NCBI RefSeq assembly: GCF_000515215.1
Contig: NZ_KI911557.1
Location: 3,591,741-3,655,740, forward strand
From: Methylomonas sp. 11b
Lineage (GTDB): Bacteria > Pseudomonadota > Gammaproteobacteria > Methylococcales > Methylomonadaceae
Length of the DNA: 64,000 nucleotides
Reading direction: 5' to 3'
Numbering within the stretch: position 1 is the first letter of the stretch; each line of letters begins with the position of its first letter. Positions 28,199 through 39,961 of the stretch are shown here, one piece after another. Under the pieces are notes generated by a model, which saw nothing but the letters and a program-made list of their open reading frames with translations, had not been told where the DNA came from and ran no database searches. The position numbers and the translations under genes are program-made.

Positions 28199-29091
28199 TC
28201 CGCTGGTTTGTCTATGCGTTGGCGCCGTTGGTCATATTGGTCATTGCGGCGATTATTGCCAGCATGTTGGGATCCGGTTTGCTGTGGATTGCCGGCGACG
28301 TTTTGCCGTTGGCAAAAGTCATCAGCAAAATTACGTTGGTTCTTTTGCTGCTGAGTATTTTTCCGCTAAAGAACTATCTGCAATTCACTTGGGCGGATTT
28401 GGGATTCGCGCCCAAAGCGGTGTTTTTCAAACAAATGGCTCAAGGTCTGGCATTGGGTTTATTGACCTTGCTGCCGGTATTGTTGACGCTGTATTGGCTG
28501 GATGTTCATGTCTGGGATGATACCCGGCATTGGACAGCGGGCAAAATCGCGGAAAAAATCGGATTGGGTTTGTTTTTTGCGATGCTGATTGCGCTCGGCG
28601 AAGAAATGTTATTTCGCGGCCTGCTGTTGGGTGCTTTAGGCAGGAAAATGTCAATTATGGCTGCCGTGACCGTCAGCTCAATCTATTACGCGGCGCTACA
28701 TTTTTTAAAAAGTCAGTCGCAACCGGTTTACGCCGATTTAACGCCGGGCAGCGGTTTAAAATTAATCGCCGAAGCCTTTGCCAACTGGTTGAATCCGCTG
28801 ATACTCAGCGCCTTGCTGGCTTTATTTGTCGTTGGGGTGTTTTTAGCAATCCTTAGAAGCCGGGTGCGGCAAAGTCTGGGCCTATGTATCGGTTGTCATG
28901 CTGCTTGGGTGTGGCAAATTAAGGTGAGCAGAGATTTGTTCAACGTCAATTTGCACGCAGATTCGCTATTTCTGGTCAACACCTATTACGACGGCGTGGT
29001 AGGCCCTTTGGTCAGTAGCTGGTTGGTATCGGCGTTAATCGTTTATGGGTTTTGGTCCCAGCGGCAAGCTAAAGTTGGACGCGGCGATTAG
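28195..29091 (+). CDS. CPBP-family intramembrane glutamic-type protease
   Basis: Integral membrane protein of about 298 residues with roughly seven to eight hydrophobic segments. The CPBP/Abi signature is present: GEEMLFRGLLLG (EExxxR), then a His in YYAALHFLKS, then a His in CIGCHAAWVW. Proteins of this class cleave membrane peptides; the substrate here is unknown. TTG 28195 is favoured because its TTGA overlaps the rsmE stop and GGGGAGA lies 6 bases upstream; ATG 28180 is the alternative. No exosortase or bacteriocin gene is adjacent. Confidence 0.85.
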   Translation: MIRWFVYALAPLVILVIAAIIASMLGSGLLWIAGDVLPLAKVISKITLVLLLLSIFPLKNYLQFTWADLGFAPKAVFFKQMAQGLALGLLTLLPVLLTLYWLDVHVWDDTRHWTAGKIAEKIGLGLFFAMLIALGEEMLFRGLLLGALGRKMSIMAAVTVSSIYYAALHFLKSQSQPVYADLTPGSGLKLIAEAFANWLNPLILSALLALFVVGVFLAILRSRVRQSLGLCIGCHAAWVWQIKVSRDLFNVNLHADSLFLVNTYYDGVVGPLVSSWLVSALIVYGFWSQRQAKVGRGD

Positions 29092-29192
29092 ACCAAAACG
29101 GGATACCAACTTGAAAAAATGATTGCCAGATACCATGGTGTTTTGCAATATTTCTACCCATCATTTCCAGTGCATCATAAGAGGACATATTT

Positions 29193-29498
29193 ATGCGCAG
29201 AGTCAGACCGAATACTTCCGTTCTTCTCTTCACTTTACTGGTCGCCGGTTGTGCAAGCGAGCCTGTCGCCCCAACAAAGCAGGCGGACAAAATTCTGTCC
29301 GGTGAACAAATGTTGCGGGATAGTCAGGGCATTGCGCAGTTGGGTAGCCGTTGGCAGGAAGGTAAGCAAATGGTCGAACGCGGACAAGTGATGCAACGTG
29401 AGGGTCAGATAAAGATCGACGAAGGCCGCAATCTGGTTGAGGAAGGCCAAAAAATCATGCGTGAAAGTGAGGAAGGTTATAAAAACATAAAACAGTAG
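29193..29498 (+). CDS. Small helical lipoprotein, unknown
   Basis: Not a named family. 101 residues. The signal peptide ends in a lipobox (LLFTLLVAGCAS, Cys about residue 20). The mature part is one long charged helix with a repeating GQ/EG pattern of about 11 residues (QMVERGQVMQREGQIKIDEG then RNLVEEGQKIMRESEEGY), which suggests a coiled coil or periplasmic spacer like Lpp in principle. It has its own leader after the CPBP gene (AAGAGGAC upstream). The 109 bases after it hold nothing I can identify. Confidence 0.75.
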   Translation: MRRVRPNTSVLLFTLLVAGCASEPVAPTKQADKILSGEQMLRDSQGIAQLGSRWQEGKQMVERGQVMQREGQIKIDEGRNLVEEGQKIMRESEEGYKNIKQ

Positions 29499-29607
29499 GC
29501 AACCCGAATGCAGTAGCCGGATGCTTTTTGTAAAGTTTAGCGATGATAGAGTTTTTCAGTCCGGTGGCTGCCAGCGTTTAAGTGCTTTTGCTACCGGATT
29601 GATGCGG

Positions 29608-29826
29608 TTAGGCCGCGTTGCTGTCTTGAACCTTTGGGTTTTGCGGGACTAAGGTTAAGACGGGTTGGGATATTTTAGTGCTTGAGTTATGGATATCCCT
29701 GCATTCCAGCTGCGTGTTGTAGCAAAAAGCACATAGCGAAGTATTTGGCAAAAATTGCAATTCGTCTGGCGGAATTTCATCCCCGCACCTTGAGCAAAAG
29801 CTTAACTGCGTTGCCTTTGGTTTCAT
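29608..29826 (-). CDS. Small C4 zinc-finger protein, TraR/DksA-like
   Basis: 72 residues from Met 29826, chosen for the strong GAGGGGG site 5 bases upstream; a longer frame to 30075 exists but is less likely. The zinc ribbon is CSRCGDEIPP...CAFC (residues about 11-36), the same pattern as in DksA/TraR C-terminal domains. The long N-terminal coiled coil of DksA with its acidic tip is missing, and a disordered Ser/Pro-rich tail follows. It lies upstream of and divergent from the N-ATPase operon. Whether it acts on RNA polymerase is unknown. Confidence 0.6.
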   Translation of the reverse strand: MKPKATQLSFCSRCGDEIPPDELQFLPNTSLCAFCYNTQLECRDIHNSSTKISQPVLTLVPQNPKVQDSNAA

Positions 29827-30109
29827 GTTTCCCCCTCTTTCTCGTGAAAATCGCTGCTGAGGATAAACGGAATATTTGTTGCCTTCTGTTGGAACGCCGG
29901 CATTTTTCAACACTCCGCGGTTAGGGCAATGTGATAAAGTCCAAAGTTCCTGAACTAACACCGGGAGACCGGCGCTAATCGGTGATTGCGACATAGTGCA
30001 AATATGCGAAATATCTAATGCGATTATCCAAGCAGTGAGGATTCCGTAGCAAGCTTTTTTCGTTGTTGGGCGCAAGAATCTAAAAAATATGCTACTCCAA
30101 GTGCTTTAG

Positions 30110-31914
<1,805 letters not shown>

Positions 31915-31916
31915 AC

Positions 31917-32192
31917 ATGAGTTTTCGCAACAAACTAATCGAACACACCCGCCGCGATCTGCGGCGCCTGGAAGAAAAAACGCGACGTCCAGCGACTTGG
32001 GTAGGCATGTTGTTTTACGGCGGTACGCTGGGTTTGCTGTTTGTAGTACCTATCGTCGCCGGCGCTTATCTGGGGCGCTGGCTGGATACTTTGGCTGCTG
32101 GTTATTCGGTACGCTGGACGGTCAGTTTGATTGTGTTGGGTATTGTGGTTGGTGCCTATAACGTTTTTCGATTTTTGCAGGAAAAAAGCTAA
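31917..32192 (+). CDS. atpQ: N-ATPase accessory membrane subunit AtpQ
   Basis: 91-residue membrane protein with a basic N-terminus (RRDLRRLEEKTRRPATWVG) and two membrane helices (MLFYGGTLGLLFVVPIVAGAY and the helix VSLIVLGIVVGAYNVFRFL). It matches the AtpQ/AtpI type that follows atpC in N-ATPase operons. The usual next gene, atpR, is not found; a lytic transglycosylase occupies that place. Confidence 0.85.
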   Translation: MSFRNKLIEHTRRDLRRLEEKTRRPATWVGMLFYGGTLGLLFVVPIVAGAYLGRWLDTLAAGYSVRWTVSLIVLGIVVGAYNVFRFLQEKS

Positions 32193-32328
32193 TTTTTTTC
32201 GGATTTATTCTTCACGAAAATTCGAAATGAGCGCTATTATTTATTGAAAATACACGAGGAATATTTTACGACTCTTCGGCGTAGCAAACTTTACATCGAT
32301 CAATGTTGCATCCAATACCCAGACCAAA

Positions 32329-33408
32329 ATGAAACCACCCTTGCTGCGTTTAACTCTTCCCTTATTAGCCTTGTTGTTACTCAATGCTTGCACCAGCAGT
32401 TCGCCGGTAAAGCGAGATAAAATGGTTTCGGTTAGGCCGAATATCGCTCAACAACGACCGGCTTATCAACCGCAACCGACCCCATATAAACCAGCGTTTT
32501 ATACGGGGACTTTCCCAAAACCCGCAGCGTTAGAGCCGGCCGTGGATTTCTGGCGAAAAACCTATGCGGTCTGGCAACGTTCCGAAGTGGCTTTTCACGA
32601 TGATCGTTATCTGGATGTCGTCTACGAAGTGATGACCTTGCCGGGCTATGTCGGGGAAGGCCTGACATCAGAGCAAAAAGACATGATCAGCCAGCGGCGC
32701 GAATACTGGAAAGCGCAACTGGCCGAATTGGAAAGTAAAGTGCGTTACGGTGCGGCGTTGAACGCCAACGACAGGCAATTGATCGCCAAACTGGAAAGTA
32801 ACGGCAGATCACTTAACAGCGTATTGCCTGGCCTTAGCGACAGACTGCGTTCGCAGCGCGGCACGCGTGAGCGTTTCAAACGCGGATTGGAGATCAGCGG
32901 CCGCTATGATTTGCAGTTTAGAAAGACCTTCCGCGATGCCGGTTTGCCGGAAGACTTGGCTTATCTGCCGCACGTAGAATCCTCGTTTCAACCGTCCGCC
33001 AAATCTTCCGCCGGAGCGGTCGGCATGTGGCAATTTACCAAAGCCGCCGCCAAAACCTTCATGCCCGGCGGTGATCGTGTCGATCAACGTTACGATCCTT
33101 TCGTCTCCGCCAACGGCGCGGCCCGTTACCTGAGTTACGCTTACGGTAAGCTTGGTGATTGGCCGGCGGCTGTGACTTCATACAACCACGGCATCGGCGG
33201 GATGAAGCGTGCACAAAACCAAGTCGGCAGCGATTTCGTGCGTATCGTAGACTCTTATGACGGTCCCGCCTTCGGTTTTGCTTCCCGCAACTACTATGCG
33301 CAATTCCTGGCCGCCCGCGAAATTGCTTCCAACCCCGAACAGTTTTTCCGTGAAGGCGTCCGCTACGAAAGTCCGTTGGCCCCCGGCCAATATCTGGCTG
33401 TCGAATAA
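32329..33408 (+). CDS. Lytic murein transglycosylase lipoprotein, MltD-like
   Basis: 359 residues. Lipoprotein signal peptide ending LLLLNAC, then a proline-rich linker (QPQPTPYKPAFYTGTFPKP), a helical region, and a soluble lytic transglycosylase domain with the catalytic Glu in LPHVESSFQPSAKSSAGAVG, followed by MWQFTKAAAKTF and TSYNHGIGGMKRA. The C-terminal LysM repeats of MltD are missing. It would cut the peptidoglycan glycan chain in the periplasm. It has its own 136-base leader and sits inside the N-ATPase operon between atpQ and atpB, an unusual place. Possibly inserted, or recruited to open the wall during complex assembly. Confidence 0.9.
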   Translation: MKPPLLRLTLPLLALLLLNACTSSSPVKRDKMVSVRPNIAQQRPAYQPQPTPYKPAFYTGTFPKPAALEPAVDFWRKTYAVWQRSEVAFHDDRYLDVVYEVMTLPGYVGEGLTSEQKDMISQRREYWKAQLAELESKVRYGAALNANDRQLIAKLESNGRSLNSVLPGLSDRLRSQRGTRERFKRGLEISGRYDLQFRKTFRDAGLPEDLAYLPHVESSFQPSAKSSAGAVGMWQFTKAAAKTFMPGGDRVDQRYDPFVSANGAARYLSYAYGKLGDWPAAVTSYNHGIGGMKRAQNQVGSDFVRIVDSYDGPAFGFASRNYYAQFLAAREIASNPEQFFREGVRYESPLAPGQYLAVE

Positions 33409-33420
33409 GTTAACCTTAGT

Positions 33421-33540
33421 GCTCCGGCCGTTTTCCGGGCGGAGCGCATAGCGCCCTCGCCAAGAGAGCTATCGTAAGAGTCAAATGTAGCTTGGGCAGA
33501 GCAGAGCGAAACCCAAGAAAATCAAAATGTTGGGTATCTA
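33421..33540. repeat. Intergenic hairpins and dispersed-repeat remnant
   Basis: Two structures fill the 175 bases before atpB. One is the hairpin GCTCCGGCCG/CGGGCGGAGC (33421-33445). The other is a CTTGGG...CCCAAG stem (33491-33517) within the phrase GCAGAGCAGAGCGAAACCCA, followed by TGTTGGGT. The latter is the kind of short element often found scattered in proteobacterial genomes. Both suggest this junction was rearranged. Confidence 0.5.
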
Positions 33541-33583
33541 GGCTGGCTTTCGGCTATGCCCTTATGTTTATCGAGGTGCGGAT

Positions 33584-34273
33584 ATGAACAACTCAGAATC
33601 TGTCGCCAACACTGTTTTTCAACTCGGCCCACTGGCGATCAGTAACACAGTAATCACTACTTGGGGTGTGATGCTGGGCTTTGTGATGTTAACCCTGTTG
33701 CTGCGCTTCAGCCGTCAGCCATCTTCATTGCGAAATTTGCTCGAAGCGGTGGTCGTGGCGATAGAAGGCGCGATTGCCGAAGTCTTACCGGCGGCTTCAG
33801 TGCGGCGGGTGTTGCCGTTCGTGGCAAGCTTATGGCTGTTTGTATTGGTCGCCAATCTGGTGGGTTTAATTCCGGAACTACATGCGCCCACCCGCGATTT
33901 GTCCGCCACCGCCGCGCTGGCGGTGCTGGTGTTCGGTTCCACGCACTGGTTCGGGATTCGAGATCGCGGCTGGCGGCAGCATTTTCGCCATTACGCTGAG
34001 CCCAGCATCATCCTGTTACCGTTCCACATCATCAGCGAGTTTACCCGCACCCTGGCTTTGGCCATCCGCCTATTCGGCAACATCATGAGTCTGGAAATGG
34101 CGGCCTTATTGGTGCTGTTGATCGCCGGCTTCCTGGTGCCGGTGCCTTTATTAATGCTGCACGTGATCGAAGCCGTGGTCCAGGCCTATATCTTTGGTAT
34201 GCTGGCGCTCATCTACATCGCCGGTGCGTTGGAACCTAGCGAATCCGATACATCCGCAATTCCCGAGGAATAG
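33584..34273 (+). CDS. atpB: N-type ATPase subunit a
   Basis: Membrane stator subunit that forms the ion half-channels, 229 residues with about six helices. The essential Arg region is [20 protein letters not shown]; the LxxRLFGN motif is intact. Other helices are [19 protein letters not shown] and [20 protein letters not shown]. It is followed two bases later by atpE. Restart of the atp gene series after the transglycosylase gene. Confidence 0.93.
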   Translation: MNNSESVANTVFQLGPLAISNTVITTWGVMLGFVMLTLLLRFSRQPSSLRNLLEAVVVAIEGAIAEVLPAASVRRVLPFVASLWLFVLVANLVGLIPELHAPTRDLSATAALAVLVFGSTHWFGIRDRGWRQHFRHYAEPSIILLPFHIISEFTRTLALAIRLFGNIMSLEMAALLVLLIAGFLVPVPLLMLHVIEAVVQAYIFGMLALIYIAGALEPSESDTSAIPEE

Positions 34274-34275
34274 CC

Positions 34276-34542
34276 ATGAACGACATCCATTTATTCAGCA
34301 TGATTTCCACCGGCGTGGCCGGTCTGGTGATCGCCCTTGGGACGATGTTGCCGGCTCTGGCAATGGGTAAGGCCATCGCTGCCGCTTTGGAAGCCCTGGC
34401 TCGTCAGCCGGAAGCCGAAAAAACTATCACCCGTACCCTGTTTATCGGCTTGGCGATGATAGAGTCGTTGGCGATTTATTGTTTGGTGGTGGCCCTGATC
34501 GTGTTGTTTAGAAACCCGTTATTGGAATATTTTTTAAAATAA
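34276..34542 (+). CDS. atpE: N-type ATPase subunit c
   Basis: Rotor-ring hairpin, 88 residues, two helices joined by the polar loop [13 protein letters not shown]. The ion-binding Glu lies in helix 2 ([14 protein letters not shown]). Aligned by eye with the sodium-binding c subunit of Ilyobacter tartaricus, the Gln32 position is Met and the Thr67 position is Leu, while Glu65, Ser66 and Tyr70 are kept. The sodium-ligand set is therefore incomplete, which fits a proton-driven ring better. The gene ends shortly before the opposite-strand acyltransferase that splits the operon. Confidence 0.93.
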   Translation: MNDIHLFSMISTGVAGLVIALGTMLPALAMGKAIAAALEALARQPEAEKTITRTLFIGLAMIESLAIYCLVVALIVLFRNPLLEYFLK

Positions 34543-34575
34543 CCCACGTCAGATTACATAGAGCGGTCCATTCGG

Positions 34576-36684
34576 TTACTTGGACTCTTTGCTCAGCCAT
34601 TCAGCGAATTTGTCGAAAATAAACTTACTGCCGCGCATGGAAAGATGGTCGTCGTCGTAAAAATAAGACATGTCATCGTGCATGCCGCCGCAAGTCGATT
34701 CATCGCATAAATATTCGTAGGCGGGAAAAATCTTAATCCGCTTATGCGTGGAGGCATCGATAGCATCGACAGCTCTTCTGTAGTTTATATTCCGCTCTTC
34801 AAAAGACTTTCTGGAGACATCGCACTCGGGCAGGGCTCTTTCGGTAATGCGCAGCGGGCGCTCGTCCACACAGTTTTTGGCACTTACCCCAATCTCCGGT
34901 ACGTCTTCAATAAAAACCACCGATTTGCCCAGCTTTAAAATCTCATTGATGGTTGCGACATAGCCGGAAACAAATTGATTGTAATTTTCCGCCAATACAT
35001 CATCCGGGCTTTTAATAATCCGATAGACGTTTTTTGTTTCGGTATTGCCGAATCCAGAACCTTCGATATACATTGCGCCTCTGGTCGCAAACACCACGCG
35101 CTGAATTGATGGGAATTCCTTCAGCAGCTTCAGCACGATAGGAACGACTACCCGGCATCTGGTCGATTTTTCTGCAAATTCTTCCGTGGGATTAATGCTC
35201 ACCAGATCGATAAACGGCAGGCAGCCATTGACGGCTACCAATGCCAGATCGTTCGAGCCTTTGGTAATCGAATCGTAGACAAATTGCGCAGCATGACTAT
35301 CGCCGACCACCAGCGTTTTTGGCGTAGCCGTGGTAAAGCGACACATCAAATAATTGTAACTGGCCCCTCCCAATACCCCCTTACAGCGCTCATCGACCCA
35401 GTCTTCCGGCGTGTTGTAGAGTACTGTGCCGTTCACGTCGGCATACATCTTGGTTTTTGTCTGCGCATCGGCTTTACGAAACTCCAGGCCATCCCGAGAA
35501 TATGAAGCGTAGCCGACATAGCCGATACCGAGCATCAACAGCAGCAGTACCGCCGTCTTGGCTCTGCTGTGACTACCCAAACGTATCGGTTTTTCCACCA
35601 GTCTGTAGGTCAGCCAAGCCAATACCACGGCCAGCAACACCGCAATGGCGCGGATATTCATACTGGGCACTTCGGTCTCGATGATTTGCGCAAAAGATAG
35701 GAGAGGCCAGTGCCACAAATACAATGGAAAACTGATCAAGCCGAACCATACCGCTAGCGGGTGGGATAAGACGATGCGATTAACCCAGGCATTGGGTCCG
35801 GCCGATATGATCATGACCGCAGCCAACATCGGTATCACCGCCCAACGGCCAGGGAAATTGAAATCTTTATTGATGATGAAAAAGCCGAAGGCTAACAGCA
35901 GTATGCCCAGAATAGACAGCGCGTTGGCCAGCGTCTTGCCGTCGGCGGCGTGAGAGTGTCGATAAACCGCGCAAGCCAACCAACCGTCAAGCTTCAGTTT
36001 GATAGAAGAGAACGAGTCCTTCTTGTAGAGCGTCATCCAAGCCAGCAAACTACCGCATAACAGCTCCCAAAACCGGGTTTGTGGAGAATAAAACGTCGCG
36101 ACAGGATGGGCGATGACGCCTGTGATATTCAGGCCGAAAGAGACGATGGCAATCAGAACCGTAATGGTCAGCAGATTGAAATTCCGCTCCCAGGCAAACC
36201 AAAGCAACAAGGGCCAGACGATGTAAAACTGTTCCTCAATGCCCAAACTCCACAAATGCAGCAGCGGTTTAGTCTCACCGGAGTTGTCGAAATAGCCGGC
36301 CTCGCTCCATAGCACAATGTTGGAAACGAATCCCGCGCCGGCGGCAATATGCTTGCTCAACTGCTTGTACTCGTCGGCAAACAGCGCGAACCAGCCGAAG
36401 ACATAACACGCAACTAAGACCAGAATCAGTGCCGGGAAGATTCGCTTAACCCGGCGGGCATAAAATTCGGTGAAGCTGAATGTACCCTTTTCCAGGTTCT
36501 GAAAAATGATGGTGGAGATGAGATAACCTGAAATCACAAAGAAGATGTCTACACCTATAAATCCACCTTGCAAGCTCTTGGGAAAGGCGTGAAAGGCGAT
36601 AACCGAGAGAACGGCAATGGCTCTCAAGCCGTCAATATCGGGCCGATACTTGGGGTGTGACAGATGTTCTTGCAAAGAGGTCAT
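34576..36684 (-). CDS. Membrane acyltransferase with C-terminal SGNH domain (OafA type)
   Basis: 702 residues. N-terminal acyltransferase-3 domain with about ten membrane helices, opened by YRPDIDGLRAIAVLSVIAFH and GGFIGVDIFFVISGYLIS, and HLWSLGIEEQFYIVWPLL. The C-terminal periplasmic domain (from about residue 430) has an SGNH-type block LVVGDSHAAQFVYD and the final DDDHLSMRGSKF. Such proteins O-acetylate lipopolysaccharide or other cell-surface glycans. It lies on the minus strand between atpE and atpF, so the N-ATPase genes cannot be one continuous uninterrupted unit without transcribing it as antisense. Likely a later insertion. Confidence 0.92.
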   Translation of the reverse strand: MTSLQEHLSHPKYRPDIDGLRAIAVLSVIAFHAFPKSLQGGFIGVDIFFVISGYLISTIIFQNLEKGTFSFTEFYARRVKRIFPALILVLVACYVFGWFALFADEYKQLSKHIAAGAGFVSNIVLWSEAGYFDNSGETKPLLHLWSLGIEEQFYIVWPLLLWFAWERNFNLLTITVLIAIVSFGLNITGVIAHPVATFYSPQTRFWELLCGSLLAWMTLYKKDSFSSIKLKLDGWLACAVYRHSHAADGKTLANALSILGILLLAFGFFIINKDFNFPGRWAVIPMLAAVMIISAGPNAWVNRIVLSHPLAVWFGLISFPLYLWHWPLLSFAQIIETEVPSMNIRAIAVLLAVVLAWLTYRLVEKPIRLGSHSRAKTAVLLLLMLGIGYVGYASYSRDGLEFRKADAQTKTKMYADVNGTVLYNTPEDWVDERCKGVLGGASYNYLMCRFTTATPKTLVVGDSHAAQFVYDSITKGSNDLALVAVNGCLPFIDLVSINPTEEFAEKSTRCRVVVPIVLKLLKEFPSIQRVVFATRGAMYIEGSGFGNTETKNVYRIIKSPDDVLAENYNQFVSGYVATINEILKLGKSVVFIEDVPEIGVSAKNCVDERPLRITERALPECDVSRKSFEERNINYRRAVDAIDASTHKRIKIFPAYEYLCDESTCGGMHDDMSYFYDDDHLSMRGSKFIFDKFAEWLSKESK

Positions 36685-36954
36685 AGGGTAACGAAATGCT
36701 GAGTTGGTTCGGGCTTCCCGTCTTATTTGCCCTGGCTTAGGTGGTCGGGCAGGCTCGAATCCGGAAAGTCGGGCGGTATTCTAAGCCGTAAGTATTCGAG
36801 CCTCAAGACGTGCCTAAATGGCAAGCTACGCGGGCTAAATTTTCAGACATCAAAGCCATTGCGGGGTTTAAGATAGCGGAGAAACAAAAAATCGGCGGTT
36901 TTTTCGGAACAACGCCGCAAGTTCATATCCAACAAAACGGGTTACCCATCCATG

Positions 36955-37707
36955 ATGCAATTCGACTGGACAACCTTTATCCTGGAAATCCTCAATTTCC
37001 TGGTCCTGGTGTGGATACTGCAACGCTTCCTGTATCGCCCGGTGCTGGCAATGCTCGATGCCCGGCAGCAGCGCATCAAAGATGAAACCGAGCAGGCCGC
37101 ACAGTTGCGCAACGAAGCGGAAGCCTTGCGCCAACAATACGAACAACGGCTAACCGATTGGAATCAACAACAAGAAGCCAGTCGCCGCCAACTAGACGAA
37201 GAGTTAACTCAGTTGCGCAATACTGCAACGGAGAATCTGAAACAGACGCTTGCTGACGAAGAGGCTAAATTGCGGGTCCGCAACCAGACGCTGATTGCGG
37301 CACGGGAAGCCGCTTTGATAAGGGAAGCAGCGGGCGCGGCATATGGACAGGCAGCGGCGATGTTGCAACGACTGGCGTCGCCGCAGTTGACGCAGACTAT
37401 TGTCGAGGTATTTTTGCAAGATCTGCTGAATATGCCGGATAGCGAACAAACTGCACTGCGCAAAGCGGCGGCGATGCTGATTGCCGCTTCTGCGGTCGAG
37501 GTGCTTAGCGCGCACCCGTTGAGCGAAGCCGATCAAGCTCGAGTGACGGAAGCCTTATCGAGCGCTGCCGGACAAACCTTGCAACTCAGGTTCAAGGAAG
37601 ACCCGGCCTTGATTGCCGGCCTGCGTGCCATAGTTGGCGAATGCCAATTGCACGCTAATCTGGCCGATGAGTTGGCGTTTTTCCGGCGCCAAGCCAATCA
37701 TGGTTGA
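36955..37707 (+). CDS. atpF: N-type ATPase subunit b (long, delta-like C-terminus)
   Basis: About 250 residues. One N-terminal membrane helix ([19 protein letters not shown]), then a long charged coiled coil ([20 protein letters not shown]) and a C-terminal domain of about 100 residues ([20 protein letters not shown]) that resembles a fused delta part; N-ATPase operons lack a separate delta gene. ATG 36955 or 36952 starts it with no strong ribosome site. It overlaps atpA by 8 bases. The 270 bases before it hold no gene and would need to supply a new promoter if the acyltransferase blocks read-through. Confidence 0.9.
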   Translation: MQFDWTTFILEILNFLVLVWILQRFLYRPVLAMLDARQQRIKDETEQAAQLRNEAEALRQQYEQRLTDWNQQQEASRRQLDEELTQLRNTATENLKQTLADEEAKLRVRNQTLIAAREAALIREAAGAAYGQAAAMLQRLASPQLTQTIVEVFLQDLLNMPDSEQTALRKAAAMLIAASAVEVLSAHPLSEADQARVTEALSSAAGQTLQLRFKEDPALIAGLRAIVGECQLHANLADELAFFRRQANHG

Positions 37708-39136
37708 GCCGGTTAAAGCCTACCAATTTGGCCTGCGTCTATCCGAGCGCGGTTGCGTGGCCGGCATCGGTGACGGCATCGCCTGGATACGCGGGTTGCC
37801 CACTGCCCGGCTTGATGAATTGATCGGTTTCGACGACGGCAGTACCGGTCTGGTGTTTCAGTTGGGCAGGGAAGTGCTGGGGGCGATTTTGTTGTCGCAA
37901 AACCGTGGCGTCACCGCCGGCATGGCCGTGCAGCATATCGGCCGCAAACTGGAAATTGGCGTTGGCGATACCTTGTTGGGGCGGGTGGTCGATCCGCTTG
38001 GCAGTCCGCTGGACGGATTGCCGCCACCGGAATTGCGCCAATTTCGCTCGTTGGAAGCTGCCGCGCCGCCCATCATCGAGCGCGATTTCGTCTCCGAACC
38101 TTTGTATACTGGCTGCAAGATTGTCGATACGCTGATTCCGATCGGTAAGGGCCAGCGCCAATTGATCATCGGTGACGACGGCATAGGCAAAAGCGCGCTG
38201 GCCCTGGACGCCGTGCTCAATCAACGTGGCCGTAATGTGTTGTGTGTGATGGTGTTGATCGGACAGCCGCGTTCTTCCGTAGCCGGTACTATAGAAGTGC
38301 TGCGCCAGGCCGATGCGCTGGCCTATACCGTGGTGGTAGTGGCCGAAGCCAACGCCTTGCCGGGTTTTCGCTACCTAGCGCCGTTTGCCGGTTGCGCAAT
38401 TGCCGAGCACTGGATGCGCATGGGCCGCGACACGTTGGTGGTCTACGACGATCTGACGCGCCACGCCCAGTCCTATCGCGAGCTGTCGCTGCTACTGCAA
38501 CGGCCGCCTGGCCGCGAAGCCTATCCTGGCGATATTTTTTATCTGCATTCCCGGCTGCTGGAGCGTTCCACCGTATTGTCGTCGGCATATGGCGGCGGCA
38601 GCATGACGGCCTTGCCTATCATCGAAACTCGCCAGGGCGAGCTGTCGGCGTATATTCCCACCAACCTGATTTCGATCACCGACGGCCAGATTTATCTGGA
38701 AAGCAAGCTGTTCGCGGCGGGCATGCTGCCGGCCATCGACATCGGCCGTTCGGTATCGCGCATCGGCGGCAAGGCTCAACATCCGGCTATCAAAACCGCT
38801 TCCGCGCATATTCGGCTGGATTATTTGCAATTTCTGGAGCTGGAGCTTTTCGCCCGTTTCGGTACGCGTTTAGAAGCCGGTGTCGAGGAAAAACTGCAAC
38901 GCGGTCGCTTGCTGCGGGAAATATTGAAACAGGACCGCTTGCAACCTTTGTCCGAACGAGCCCATCTGGCCTGGCTGCTGGCCTATGGCGAGGGCTTGCT
39001 GGAAAACCTCAAGCCGGAACAGGCGGCCGGCGTATTGGCGGAGCTGCTTGTAAAATTGCCGGATACCTTGATCTTGGATTCACCTAAAAAGCAATGGTTG
39101 TCAGCGTTGCGGCAATTATTGGCGGATAAAACATGA
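37700..39136 (+). CDS. atpA: N-type ATPase subunit alpha
   Basis: 478 residues from Met 37700. Nucleotide-binding subunit with P-loop [15 protein letters not shown] (F-type usually GDRQTGKT), [18 protein letters not shown], and the arginine-finger region [18 protein letters not shown] and [16 protein letters not shown]. It lacks about 25 N-terminal residues compared with housekeeping alpha, whose N-terminus binds delta; this agrees with the absence of a delta gene. Overlaps atpF before and atpG after. Confidence 0.95.
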   Translation: MVEPVKAYQFGLRLSERGCVAGIGDGIAWIRGLPTARLDELIGFDDGSTGLVFQLGREVLGAILLSQNRGVTAGMAVQHIGRKLEIGVGDTLLGRVVDPLGSPLDGLPPPELRQFRSLEAAAPPIIERDFVSEPLYTGCKIVDTLIPIGKGQRQLIIGDDGIGKSALALDAVLNQRGRNVLCVMVLIGQPRSSVAGTIEVLRQADALAYTVVVVAEANALPGFRYLAPFAGCAIAEHWMRMGRDTLVVYDDLTRHAQSYRELSLLLQRPPGREAYPGDIFYLHSRLLERSTVLSSAYGGGSMTALPIIETRQGELSAYIPTNLISITDGQIYLESKLFAAGMLPAIDIGRSVSRIGGKAQHPAIKTASAHIRLDYLQFLELELFARFGTRLEAGVEEKLQRGRLLREILKQDRLQPLSERAHLAWLLAYGEGLLENLKPEQAAGVLAELLVKLPDTLILDSPKKQWLSALRQLLADKT

Positions 39137-39921
39137 GCCAGCGTCGGGAAGTTGAGGCGCGATTAGCCTTGTTCGACGATTTGTCCGGCATTCTCGGCGC
39201 GATGCGCAGTTTTGCCTTGGCTGAGCTGCGGAAAGTGGGTAGGCGCGAGGCCGCGCAGCAACAAGTCGTGCAATCGTTGCAGACGGCCTTGGCCGATTTG
39301 GCCGATAGCTTGCCGGAGCCGGCTTTAAGCTCGCCCGCCAACGACATCTGGCTGTTATTCGGTTCCGTGCGCGGCTTTTGCGGCAGCTTTAACGAAGACG
39401 TGATGCGCTACTGGCGAACAGAATCCACTCAGCAAGGCCCATTGATTCTAGTTGGTGAACGCCTGCACCAAATGGTTGAGGAGCGCGCCGCATTGCAACG
39501 GCTGCGCGGTGCCGACGGCGGTTTGGATGCGCCGGCCGCGATAGATAGTATTCTGGCGGCGGTCGCGGAACTGCGCGGGGTCGAGTTTGGGTTGATAGCC
39601 TGTGTGCGTGACGAACAAGGTGCGCGCAGCCAACGTCTTTGGCCGCTGTCTGATGTGGCTAGTAGCGCCAGGCTAAACCCGCCGTTGACGTTCGCACCGC
39701 CGGCGGAAGTGGCCCAAGGCGTTGCCGAACATTATCTGTTTCACAGCCTGCTGGCCTTATTGTTGCGCTCGATTCGGGTGGAAAACCACATGCGGCTGAT
39801 GCAGATGGAAACCGCGTTGCGACATCTTGAGCGCGGCGGCGAAGAATTACAACGACAACGCAATCGGCTGCGCCAGGAAGAAATCGTCGAGGAAATCGAG
39901 TTGATGGTGGGTCGGCGTTAG
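39133..39921 (+). CDS. atpG: N-type ATPase subunit gamma
   Basis: Central rotor shaft, 262 residues. N-terminal helix [20 protein letters not shown], the Rossmann-like middle ([18 protein letters not shown]) and the C-terminal helix with [20 protein letters not shown] and [20 protein letters not shown] overlap with atpA. Last gene of the N-ATPase series. Confidence 0.9.
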   Translation: MSQRREVEARLALFDDLSGILGAMRSFALAELRKVGRREAAQQQVVQSLQTALADLADSLPEPALSSPANDIWLLFGSVRGFCGSFNEDVMRYWRTESTQQGPLILVGERLHQMVEERAALQRLRGADGGLDAPAAIDSILAAVAELRGVEFGLIACVRDEQGARSQRLWPLSDVASSARLNPPLTFAPPAEVAQGVAEHYLFHSLLALLLRSIRVENHMRLMQMETALRHLERGGEELQRQRNRLRQEEIVEEIELMVGRR

Positions 39922-39961
39922 ATAATTCGGCTGTAGTCTAATATGAGCTATTCATAGCTTA

